Part shown: one piece after another, positions 1 to 5,023 of the stretch | How positions within the stretch are numbered: the first letter of the stretch is position 1 | Layout: each line of letters opens with the position of its first letter | From: an uncultured Acidobacteriota bacterium | GTDB lineage: Bacteria > Acidobacteriota > Blastocatellia > Pyrinomonadales > Pyrinomonadaceae | Length of the DNA: 6,131 bases | Direction: 5' to 3' | Assembly: GCA_902826385.1 (NCBI GenBank) | Contig: CADEEU010000229.1 | Coordinates: forward strand, 1 to 6,131 | Made by a program: the position numbers and the translations under genes | The notes under the pieces: generated by a model | Seen by the model: the letters and a program-made list of their open reading frames with translations, nothing else | What the model was told of the DNA's origin: nothing | Database searches by the model: none

Positions 1-2
1 AT

Positions 3-695
3 ACGGAGTTTCTGGAACGCGAATGGTCGGCGCGGTTTTACGACCTTTCCGATGAGGACCGGTCAATGTTTGAGGAAGGCGACCTCATTGAGCTATCATC
101 GGCAAAGGCGGCGAAAGGTTTACCAAGAAGAGCCACGGCGGCAGTACGGCAGCTTTGGGACGTAACAAACGCTCGCGAAGAAAAGGTGAGACAAGAGGAA
201 GTAACAGACAAAATCGGAAGCCAAGTTGTTCCCACCGATCACCGTAACGATCAGTATTTCCAGCGGAGCACCGATGGGTATTCGCGCACGGTAGTGCAAA
301 ACAACAACATACGAGGTACCAATTTTCAGCCCAGATTCAAGGTCGTCCAGCGTAATGTGAGTGTTTTCTCGGCCCCGAACATGAGTGCGAATGCACTCGG
401 CGCGGGACTGGATTTGCCTCTCAGGACAATAAAATATGGGGTCACATTGCGGCGGCTGGACGAGGTAACCGAATACCTGAATACAACGGAAAAATTGATT
501 CGTGAGATACGAGGTCAGAACCAAACTTTGGTGCCGATGAGACCGGAGAAAGTGAAAGAGTTAATTAAGCAAGTTCAACATTACGGCCGGGTTACGACCG
601 GTTCGAATGAAAAACTTCGCGTGCAAATGACGCTGGCTCAGCTTGAAAGGTTGTGGGAGGTAAGCAATGCCGCTTGGGGCCGACAAAGAAATTAA
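3..695 (+). CDS. Unrecognised soluble protein, partial at 5' end
   Basis: I do not recognise this family. The frame is open from base 3 to the TAA at 693-695 with no stop before the left edge, so the gene most likely begins outside the window. The first in-window ATG is at 66 and has a decent Shine-Dalgarno sequence (GAGGA at 54-58, 7 nt spacing), so a complete 209-residue protein starting there is a real alternative. The upstream codons also read like protein. There is no signal peptide or membrane segment. The product is hydrophilic, rich in Arg, Gln, Asn and Glu, with a likely helical C-terminal half. Counting from the ATG at 66, a short motif occurs twice: LWDVTNA at residues 30-36 and LWEVSNA at 196-202, close to the C-terminus. 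It overlaps the downstream TPR lipoprotein gene by 29 bp, which suggests translational coupling. Coding status is fairly likely; function is unknown. Confidence 0.6.
   Translation, partial: TEFLEREWSARFYDLSDEDRSMFEEGDLIELSSAKAAKGLPRRATAAVRQLWDVTNAREEKVRQEEVTDKIGSQVVPTDHRNDQYFQRSTDGYSRTVVQNNNIRGTNFQPRFKVVQRNVSVFSAPNMSANALGAGLDLPLRTIKYGVTLRRLDEVTEYLNTTEKLIREIRGQNQTLVPMRPEKVKELIKQVQHYGRVTTGSNEKLRVQMTLAQLERLWEVSNAAWGRQRN
655..661 (+). promoter_or_regulatory. Ribosome binding site of the TPR lipoprotein gene
   Basis: GGGAGGT lies 5 nt before the ATG at 667, a near-ideal Shine-Dalgarno match. It fixes the lipoprotein start inside the end of the upstream gene. The same bases encode the second LWEVSNA motif of the upstream protein. 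Confidence 0.75.
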
Positions 696-1383
696 GAAAT
701 CTATCTGGCCGCGGTTGTGGATGGTGCTGCTCCATCTTGTCGTGTTGTCGTGCCTTGCGTCGTGTCAGGACGAGGACCAGAAGTTTGATGACAGGCTGAC
801 CGGATGCGTAAATCAGAAGGCGGTATCTGACGGAACCGTTTGTTTGGAGAATCTTCTAAAGGCCTATCCTGATCGCCTTAGTATCCATTCATTTTTAGCG
901 GACAACTATCGTGAACTTCGCGAATTGGAAAAAGCGGAAGCGGCGATTCAGATTTTTATCAGAGCTTACCCTTACGAAGCCGAAGGGCACCTAAGGTACT
1001 GCAGAATCCTAGAGGACAAAAACGAAATTTCCAGTGCTCTGGTCGAGTGTCTGCAAGCCAGAAACATCAAACCGGATGACCGCCACATTCTGTTGGCCAC
1101 AGCTTCAGTGCAGGAAAAAGCTGGGAAGATTTCACGCGCAGAGTCAACCTATAAGACTGTGCTGACCTTAAACAAGGATGACCAGTATGCTCTTCTGCTA
1201 CTCGGGTTGTTCTATGAGCGACAGGGCCGGCTGGACGACGCGATCGCAACGATTGAGACCCTTCTCAAATTGAATCCGGCAGACAGTGAAAAGGTCAAAC
1301 TGGGTCTGGAAAAGCTCAAAGAAAAGAAGGCCAAGGACGAACCGCCGTCCAAAAATCAGCCTGCGAAAAAACCGGACGCCTGA
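667..1383 (+). CDS. TPR-repeat lipoprotein
   Basis: The 238-residue product has a lipoprotein signal peptide: basic residues at 7-16, a hydrophobic core at about 17-30, and a canonical lipobox LASC at 30-33, so Cys33 would be the lipidated residue. The mature part holds about four 34-residue tetratricopeptide repeats (roughly 69-102, 103-136, 137-170 and 171-204). These show the usual small/aromatic pattern, for example 'LLGLFYERQGRLDDAI', and a Pro near the end of three of the four units. The tail from about 205 is Lys/Pro/Glu-rich and probably disordered. Cys47 and Cys59 precede the repeats and could form a disulfide. TPR lipoproteins are usually scaffolds for envelope complexes; the partner here cannot be told. 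The start is set by a strong Shine-Dalgarno at 655-661. It overlaps the upstream gene by 29 bp and is convergent with holA. Confidence 0.9.
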   Translation: MPLGADKEIKKSIWPRLWMVLLHLVVLSCLASCQDEDQKFDDRLTGCVNQKAVSDGTVCLENLLKAYPDRLSIHSFLADNYRELRELEKAEAAIQIFIRAYPYEAEGHLRYCRILEDKNEISSALVECLQARNIKPDDRHILLATASVQEKAGKISRAESTYKTVLTLNKDDQYALLLLGLFYERQGRLDDAIATIETLLKLNPADSEKVKLGLEKLKEKKAKDEPPSKNQPAKKPDA

Positions 1384-1393
1384 AGTTCTTTAT

Positions 1394-2437
1394 CTACAGC
1401 AACACAAGCTCGCACACCAACATTTCGATCTGCATACGGGCACCGGTGGGGCCGCTGCCGCCGACCGACGTTTTGATGGCAAGGTCGGTTTGTGCGATAC
1501 GGTCGATCGCCCTGACTAGCTTTGCGGTTTCCATCCGGCGGGCTGTCGCGAGGAATGCATCTTGTGCCGGGCCGAAGACTTTGGCGGTCGAAACAACGTT
1601 GTTCCGCGGTTCGCCGCGAGCCATCATTTCACTAGCGATCAACAGGCGACGATAGTTCGATGAAATTAAACCGAGCAACGCCAGCGGCTCGGCACCGTCA
1701 TCAAGGATCTTTTTAAGAACACCGAGTGCTTCGGCCTTTTTGCCCGCGACGAGGTTGTCGGTCAGGCCGAAATTAGATATCTCGCGAGTGTTGGGGACAA
1801 GCGAATCTACAAGGTCGACAGTAACTCTCTTATCCGGCAAAGCGGCGGCGGAAAGTTTTCGGACCTCGTTATTAAGCCGTCGGACATCATTACCGACGAG
1901 CGAGATCAGGTGGCGAATAGTCGGCACATCAGCCTCGGACCCGAGATCGCCAAGCTGATCAGCCGCCCATTTCTGCAGAGCGTTTTCGTTGAGCCGTTCA
2001 AATTCGACCGCGACTGTTTTTTCTTTCAGCAGCTTGCCGATTTTGCGGTTGCCGCTTAGTTCGTCAACCAGAAACAGCACGACCGTGCTTTCGGATGGGT
2101 TTTGAAGGTAAGCGGCGAGAGCGTCAAAGTAATCTTCTTTCAACGTGTCCCGGTTCGACGCGGCCGCGATGCGAACGTCGGTAACGCGGATAAAACGCTT
2201 TGCCGCCATCATCGGCAACTGCTCGGCCGCGGCAAGGGCAGACCTGAGATTCTCGGCCGTGTTCAGGCTGAACTCGGTTTCGTTAAACTCGCGGAGATCA
2301 CCATCGTTGAAACAAAGATCTGCAATATATTTCGCCGCCGTATCGCGCAGGAAAGTTTCCTCGCCGAAAAGCGTGTAGACGGACGCTACCTCACGGCGTT
2401 TTAGCTGCCCTCGAAGTTGTTCGCGTGTTAAAGGCAT
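1394..2437 (-). CDS. holA: DNA polymerase III, delta subunit
   Basis: HolA is the delta subunit of the clamp loader. It opens the beta sliding clamp so it can be loaded on primed DNA. From the ATG at 2437 the product is 347 residues, close to the 343 of E. coli HolA. Visible hallmarks are the N-terminal 'VYTLFGEETFLRD' (20-32), which matches the start of the degenerate AAA+ fold of the delta family. Next come a hydrophobic strand 'VVLFLVDEL' (119-127), the domain II helix 'LVGNDVRRLNNEVRKLS' (180-196) and, in the C-terminal collar domain, 'ISSNYRRLL' (257-265). The delta subunit is not an active ATPase, so the lack of a full Walker A is expected. An in-frame GTG at 2470 could add 11 residues, but family alignment favours the ATG. 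No good Shine-Dalgarno precedes the ATG. The gene follows lptE as in proteobacteria. It ends with TAG 10 bp from the convergent lipoprotein stop. Confidence 0.95.
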   Translation of the reverse strand: MPLTREQLRGQLKRREVASVYTLFGEETFLRDTAAKYIADLCFNDGDLREFNETEFSLNTAENLRSALAAAEQLPMMAAKRFIRVTDVRIAAASNRDTLKEDYFDALAAYLQNPSESTVVLFLVDELSGNRKIGKLLKEKTVAVEFERLNENALQKWAADQLGDLGSEADVPTIRHLISLVGNDVRRLNNEVRKLSAAALPDKRVTVDLVDSLVPNTREISNFGLTDNLVAGKKAEALGVLKKILDDGAEPLALLGLISSNYRRLLIASEMMARGEPRNNVVSTAKVFGPAQDAFLATARRMETAKLVRAIDRIAQTDLAIKTSVGGSGPTGARMQIEMLVCELVLL

Positions 2438-2479
2438 AAGAGAATTGCCGCAAAAAGGCCCGAGAGACACTGTTTCTTA

Positions 2480-2492
2480 GCTCCAGAGGAGC
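2480..2492. repeat. Short hairpin A, inverted copy of hairpin C
   Basis: GCTCC-AGA-GGAGC forms a 5-bp stem with a 3-nt loop. The whole 13-mer is the exact reverse complement of 2601-2613. It is followed by CGTTCTAT (from 2492), an 8-mer that also occurs at 2584-2591. Confidence 0.7.
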
Positions 2493-2549
2493 GTTCTATC
2501 TATAGAGAGGGACGTATTGAATTTCTCTAAAGCTCCAGTGTCGTATGCC

Positions 2550-2563
2550 GCCCCTACGGGGGC
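2550..2563. repeat. Short hairpin B
   Basis: GCCCC-TACG-GGGGC forms a 5-bp all-GC stem with a 4-nt loop. It sits about midway between hairpins A and C. Confidence 0.65.
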
Positions 2564-2599
2564 TCTATTGCAATCTTCGATAACGTTCTATAAACATTC

Positions 2600-2614
2600 G
2601 GCTCCTCTGGAGCC
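2600..2614. repeat. Short hairpin C, inverted copy of hairpin A
   Basis: GGCTCC-TCT-GGAGCC forms a 6-bp stem with a 3-nt loop. Its inner 13 bases are the exact reverse complement of hairpin A. It is preceded by CGTTCTATAAACATTC. There is no T-run on either side, so it does not look like an intrinsic terminator. Confidence 0.7.
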
Positions 2615-2696
2615 CGGCTTTACAATGCCGCAAAATAAACCGGTCCGGGTTCTTTTTGCGCCTTTTGTGCCTCTTCGCGGCAATTCCATTCTTCTA

Positions 2697-3248
2697 CTAT
2701 TTTTTCTCTTCCTTCACGCCCATTCCGTTTACGATCGTCGAAACGACCGATTCCGAAAAAGCCCGGGCTATCCGGTCGACGGCCGGGTCTTCTTCGTTAA
2801 AGAACGAACGCGGGTCGGACGAAAATTCGAACGAGTCGCGAAAGATGAAGTTTTGATTGTCGTAGAGCACCTTATTTTCCTTGAGATCGCGGATAGTCAC
2901 GGCCGACACGATGGTCACTTCGTAGACGCGGGCACGGCCTTCGCGGTCGAGGAGGACGCCGGTGAAGCTGAAATCGCGGACTGTGCCTTCGACGACGGCG
3001 TCGGCATTTTCGCGTGTTCCCTGTACTTTAAGCCCGCGGCCGCGGCGAATAATCTCTCGCGAAACCGCCTCGGTAAACCGCGACGAAACGCGGTAACGCA
3101 ACGCCCTCGCCTCAAACTGAAACGCCGGCACGGCGATGGATTTTATATGACTGGGCAAGCCGGAATTTGTTACCGGTTTGTAGCAGTCGGTAAAGCCCGA
3201 AACCAATGAAAAGGCAACGAAAATTAGAAATACCCTGGTAACCTTCAT
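2697..3248 (-). CDS. lptE: LptE-like LPS-assembly protein
   Basis: LptE plugs the LptD beta-barrel in the outer membrane and helps insert lipopolysaccharide into the outer leaflet. The 183-residue length and layout fit the family. There is an N-terminal signal peptide (hydrophobic core at about 6-18), then 'CYKPV' in place of the usual CGY-P start, then 'LPSHIKSIAVPAF' (31-43), the typical first strand of the LptE fold. Next comes a helix with 'RFTEAVSREIIRRG', then 'ADAVVEGTVRDFSFTGV' and a Tyr/Val-rich sheet. The lipobox is unusual: Cys22 is preceded by FTD, and Asp at -1 is not accepted in a normal lipobox. Cleavage by signal peptidase I after VSG (18) is an alternative. The ATG at 3248 has only a weak GGGG-type ribosome binding site. 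The gene lies 32 bp after the zinc-ribbon gene and upstream of holA, a known neighbour pair. Confidence in the family is good, in lipidation low. Confidence 0.85.
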   Translation of the reverse strand: MKVTRVFLIFVAFSLVSGFTDCYKPVTNSGLPSHIKSIAVPAFQFEARALRYRVSSRFTEAVSREIIRRGRGLKVQGTRENADAVVEGTVRDFSFTGVLLDREGRARVYEVTIVSAVTIRDLKENKVLYDNQNFIFRDSFEFSSDPRSFFNEEDPAVDRIARAFSESVVSTIVNGMGVKEEKK

Positions 3249-3280
3249 CGATGAACCCCATCTTCCCGCACAAAAGCCAT

Positions 3281-3511
3281 TCAGACCTCTTTTCTGTATG
3301 AGCGGTGCCAGGACCTATTACCACAACTCGTACATTTTTGGTAATTTCGCTGCTCGCCCACAGCCTTCCAGCGAATGCCGCCCATGTCCCAATAAGATAC
3401 TTCGAACTCGCATTTTGTGCACTGCATGTGCCATCGCCGCGAATCCGCTTCCATTGACTTCGCCCACGATGCGGGAAAGATCGAAACGAAGAATTTTTGT
3501 ATCCAACTCAT
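3281..3511 (-). CDS. Small zinc-ribbon protein of unknown function
   Basis: This 76-residue protein has two CXXC pairs, C31-C34 and C60-C63, which should bind one zinc ion as a zinc ribbon. Between them is a conserved-looking 'MGGIRWKA' (43-50). The N-terminus 'MSWIQKFF..IFPASWAKSMEADSRRW' is Trp-rich and amphipathic. I recall similar small uncharacterised proteins with an MSWIQK start, an MGGIRWKA core and a C-terminal CxxCG..W-H, but no function is known to me. Nucleic-acid or protein binding is a guess based only on the fold. The ATG at 3511 is preferred; an in-frame TTG at 3520 lies only 2 nt after the GGAG and is unlikely to be used. From the ATG the GGAG is 11 nt away, a long spacing. 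The gene sits 36 bp after the SRPBCC gene and 32 bp before lptE. Confidence 0.85.
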   Translation of the reverse strand: MSWIQKFFVSIFPASWAKSMEADSRRWHMQCTKCEFEVSYWDMGGIRWKAVGEQRNYQKCTSCGNRSWHRSYRKEV

Positions 3512-3547
3512 GCCTGGCAAAACTCCACTACGCGTTTGCTGCCCACT

Positions 3548-4015
3548 TCAACCCTTCTCCGCAGATTGAAAGAAATCCCTCAGTGCTCTCAGCCTCGTTC
3601 TCGTTTCCCAAACGAAGATTCTGTGTATTAAGGGATGGAGAACGCCTTGCATAAATCGCGGCTTGGCTGAGAAATTTACCTTGTAAATCACCTCTGAGTG
3701 GTGATCATCTATCACCGAATGCCGAATACTGGCGGCGAAAGAATCGAAAAATGGAGGTCGATTGAGCATCTCGACAGCGGCAACTTTTCCTCTTTGGAAC
3801 GAAACATACCGTGTCCGAAGTGCAAAACCGCCAAGGATCGCCCTTCCGCGGCAAACTGAAATTGCTCCAAGGCCAGCCTCGGTGAATTTCGGTTCAAGAT
3901 ATGCTTCCTGCAACAGTGTGTCCCACTCAAGCCGCCTCTCGTAATCGTGTATCAGATCAAAAACCGTCTCTGCGGAAGCCGGGATCACTTCTTTTATTTC
4001 AGCCGTCGATCTCAT
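3548..4015 (-). CDS. SRPBCC (START/polyketide cyclase-like) family protein
   Basis: The 155-residue product matches the SRPBCC fold, which makes a deep hydrophobic ligand cavity. The opening 'STAEIKEVIPASAETVFDLIHDYERRLEWDTLL' stretch (from residue 3) is the typical strand 1 and cavity helices. The C-terminal helix runs through 'VWETRTRLRALRDFF' near the end. A central 'NRPPFFDSFAASIRH' and 'VNFSAKPRFMQGVLHPLIHRIF' resemble a subgroup of bacterial polyketide_cyc2 proteins. There is no signal peptide, so it is probably cytoplasmic. The ligand is unknown. ATG at 4015 is chosen because the domain starts at once after it; in-frame ATG 4027 and GTG 4039 are possible. With the ATG at 4015 the gene overlaps the end of folP by 17 bp, which suggests coupled translation. 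No strong Shine-Dalgarno is seen. Confidence 0.85.
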   Translation of the reverse strand: MRSTAEIKEVIPASAETVFDLIHDYERRLEWDTLLQEAYLEPKFTEAGLGAISVCRGRAILGGFALRTRYVSFQRGKVAAVEMLNRPPFFDSFAASIRHSVIDDHHSEVIYKVNFSAKPRFMQGVLHPLIHRIFVWETRTRLRALRDFFQSAEKG

Positions 4016-4862
4016 TTTTACCGGCATGCTTGGCAGCACTAACGATCTTAACTACTTCGACCGTTTCCTTTACATCGTGGACTCGTAGAATCGTCGCCCC
4101 GTTCCAGTCCGCAATGGCAGCGCTGGCGAGCGAACCACTGAGGCGTTTGTCCGGCGGTGCGTCGTCCAGCAGCTTGCCGATGAACGATTTTCGCGACGTG
4201 CCGACCAAAAACGGAAATTGAGGAAAGTCTGCGATCAGTTTATCAAGTTTGGCGATCAGCTCTAAGTTTTGATCGAGCGTTTTGCCGAAGCCGATGCCGA
4301 TGTCGAGGACGATCTGCTCCGCCGTGACTCCGTCCTCAACCGCTAACCAGGCAGAACGGCGAAAGTCGGCCGCCACCTCGGCCATGATGTCATCGACAGG
4401 CGGTTGTGAATGCATCGCGTCGAACTCGCCGCGCGAATGCATGAGGACAAGCCCGGTTTTATTTTCCGCCGCAACCGCCGCGATCCGTTCGTCAAACCGC
4501 AGGCCGGATATATCGTTTATGATCTCGGCTCCGGCATCGACCGCGGCGCGGGCAACCTCGGATTTAGACGTGTCGATTGAAATTGGTGTGTCGATGCGTT
4601 TTGCGATCGCTGCGACAACCGGAACTACTCGCGATATTTCATCTTCAGCCGAAACGCGGCTGCTGCCAGGACGTGTTGATTCGCCGCCGATGTCGACAAT
4701 GTCGGCACCGTCCGCGATCATTTGCTCGGCTTGTTTCAAAGCCGAGTCGACGTCCGAAAATCGCCCGCCGTCCGAAAAGCTGTCCGGCGTGACGTTCAGG
4801 ATCGCCATTACCAAAGGCCGTTCCAACGACAACTCCCGCCGAGATGTTCGCCAAATTCTCAT
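3999..4862 (-). CDS. folP: Dihydropteroate synthase
   Basis: FolP joins p-aminobenzoate to 6-hydroxymethyl-dihydropterin diphosphate to give dihydropteroate in folate synthesis; it is the sulfonamide target. The 287-residue TIM barrel shows the family motifs in order: 'ILNVTPDSFSDGG' (21-33), 'DIGGESTRPGS' (57-67), 'SIDTSK' (95-100), 'IINDISGL' (114-121), 'LMHSRG' (140-145), 'DIGIGFGKT' (187-195), 'GTSRKSFIG' (221-229) and 'RVHDV' (260-264). The diphosphate-loop, pterin-binding Asp/Asn and SRK residues are all present, so it should be active. One oddity is the D-I-G at 187-189, where the family nearly always has D-P-G. The ATG at 4862 is used; a TTG one codon upstream is unlikely. No Shine-Dalgarno is visible, and a candidate promoter lies only about 12 bp upstream. 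folP follows ftsH in the same direction but is separated from it by a terminator. Confidence 0.97.
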   Translation of the reverse strand: MRIWRTSRRELSLERPLVMAILNVTPDSFSDGGRFSDVDSALKQAEQMIADGADIVDIGGESTRPGSSRVSAEDEISRVVPVVAAIAKRIDTPISIDTSKSEVARAAVDAGAEIINDISGLRFDERIAAVAAENKTGLVLMHSRGEFDAMHSQPPVDDIMAEVAADFRRSAWLAVEDGVTAEQIVLDIGIGFGKTLDQNLELIAKLDKLIADFPQFPFLVGTSRKSFIGKLLDDAPPDKRLSGSLASAAIADWNGATILRVHDVKETVEVVKIVSAAKHAGKNEIDG

Positions 4863-4873
4863 CAATTCAAGCC

Positions 4874-4902
4874 ATTCTAAATTGTAAATTTTACATTCTC
4901 AA
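4874..4902 (-). promoter_or_regulatory. Candidate sigma-70-type promoter of folP
   Basis: Read on the minus strand, TTGAGA (4897-4902) and TAGAAT (4874-4879) are separated by exactly 17 bp. Each matches 5 of 6 consensus bases (TTGACA and TATAAT). Transcription would start near 4867, giving a leader of only about 5 nt before the folP ATG, which agrees with the lack of a Shine-Dalgarno there. The spacer is AT-rich, so a chance match is possible. Confidence 0.45.
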
Positions 4903-4927
4903 TTATCTCTCTAAAACAATTTAGAAT
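4874..4927. repeat. 12-bp perfect inverted repeat in AT-rich spacer
   Basis: ATTCTAAATTGT at 4874-4885 is the exact reverse complement of ACAATTTAGAAT at 4916-4927, with 30 bp between. Nested inside is the palindrome TGTAAATTTTACA (4883-4895). The left arm contains the candidate folP -10 box and the palindrome lies between -10 and -35, a position suited to an operator. It could equally be low-complexity AT spacer DNA. Confidence 0.55.
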
Positions 4928-4959
4928 TCGTAATTGAAAATTGATAATTAACCAATGAA

Positions 4960-4997
4960 AAAAGGCAAAAGTGTGAACTAACACGCTTTTGCCTTTT
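4960..4997 (-). terminator. Rho-independent terminator of ftsH
   Basis: Arms at 4960-4975 and 4982-4997 form a 16-bp stem with one G-U wobble and a 6-nt loop. In the minus direction the stem is followed by a run that gives six consecutive U residues (4958-4963). It starts 26 nt past the ftsH stop. The + strand side has only four T's and no upstream + gene, so it acts for ftsH. Confidence 0.85.
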
Positions 4998-5023
4998 GAA
5001 ATCCGCGATCCGTCGCGTTCAGC

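Larger units (their letters stand above)
2442..2686. mobile_element. Candidate non-coding MITE-like element between lptE and holA
   Basis: Two inverted repeats bound this stretch: GAATTGCCGC at 2442-2451 matches GCGGCAATTC at 2677-2686 perfectly, and the match extends inward to 17 of 20 positions (2442-2461 against 2667-2686). Inside are three short GC-rich hairpins. I see no believable gene. The element begins 4 bp before the holA ATG and ends 10 bp from the lptE stop, so it makes up nearly the whole spacer. No clear target-site duplication flanks it. It may be a mobilised repeat, a structured RNA within the lptE-holA transcript, or two chance copies of a common dispersed motif in opposite orientations. 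The repeat structure is seen; mobility is inference. Confidence 0.4.

Noticed and set aside
120..524. 134-codon open frame on the minus strand
   Set aside because: It is antisense to the left-edge gene, with Cys- and Tyr-rich composition and no ribosome binding site. The + frame is preferred, since it continues off the edge and leads into a well-placed lipoprotein gene.
2480..2614. Hairpin series as a CRISPR array
   Set aside because: There are only three short palindromes of differing sequence and orientation, with no regular repeat-spacer pattern.
2446..2635. Direct copies of TGCCGCAAAA (2446 with one edge mismatch, and 2626) as target-site duplications
   Set aside because: The copies are not at the outer ends of any consistent element; the second lies inside the inverted-repeat boundaries, so they are more likely repeats of a common word.
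2629..2660. Inverted pair CGCAAAA / TTTTGCG as an lptE terminator
   Set aside because: The stem is weak, the loop is long, and no U-run follows it on the minus strand; it is better explained by the repeated GCGCAAAA-type word.
2517..3209. Long open frame on the + strand (230 codons)
   Set aside because: It runs antisense through lptE and the hairpin element, has a GTG/TTG-type start with no ribosome binding site, and its translation has no protein-like domain; lptE on the other strand is clearly the gene.
4282..4887. 201-codon open frame on the + strand, rich in Ser/Arg/Ala
   Set aside because: It is the antisense shadow of folP; the composition is what the reverse of a GC-biased gene gives.
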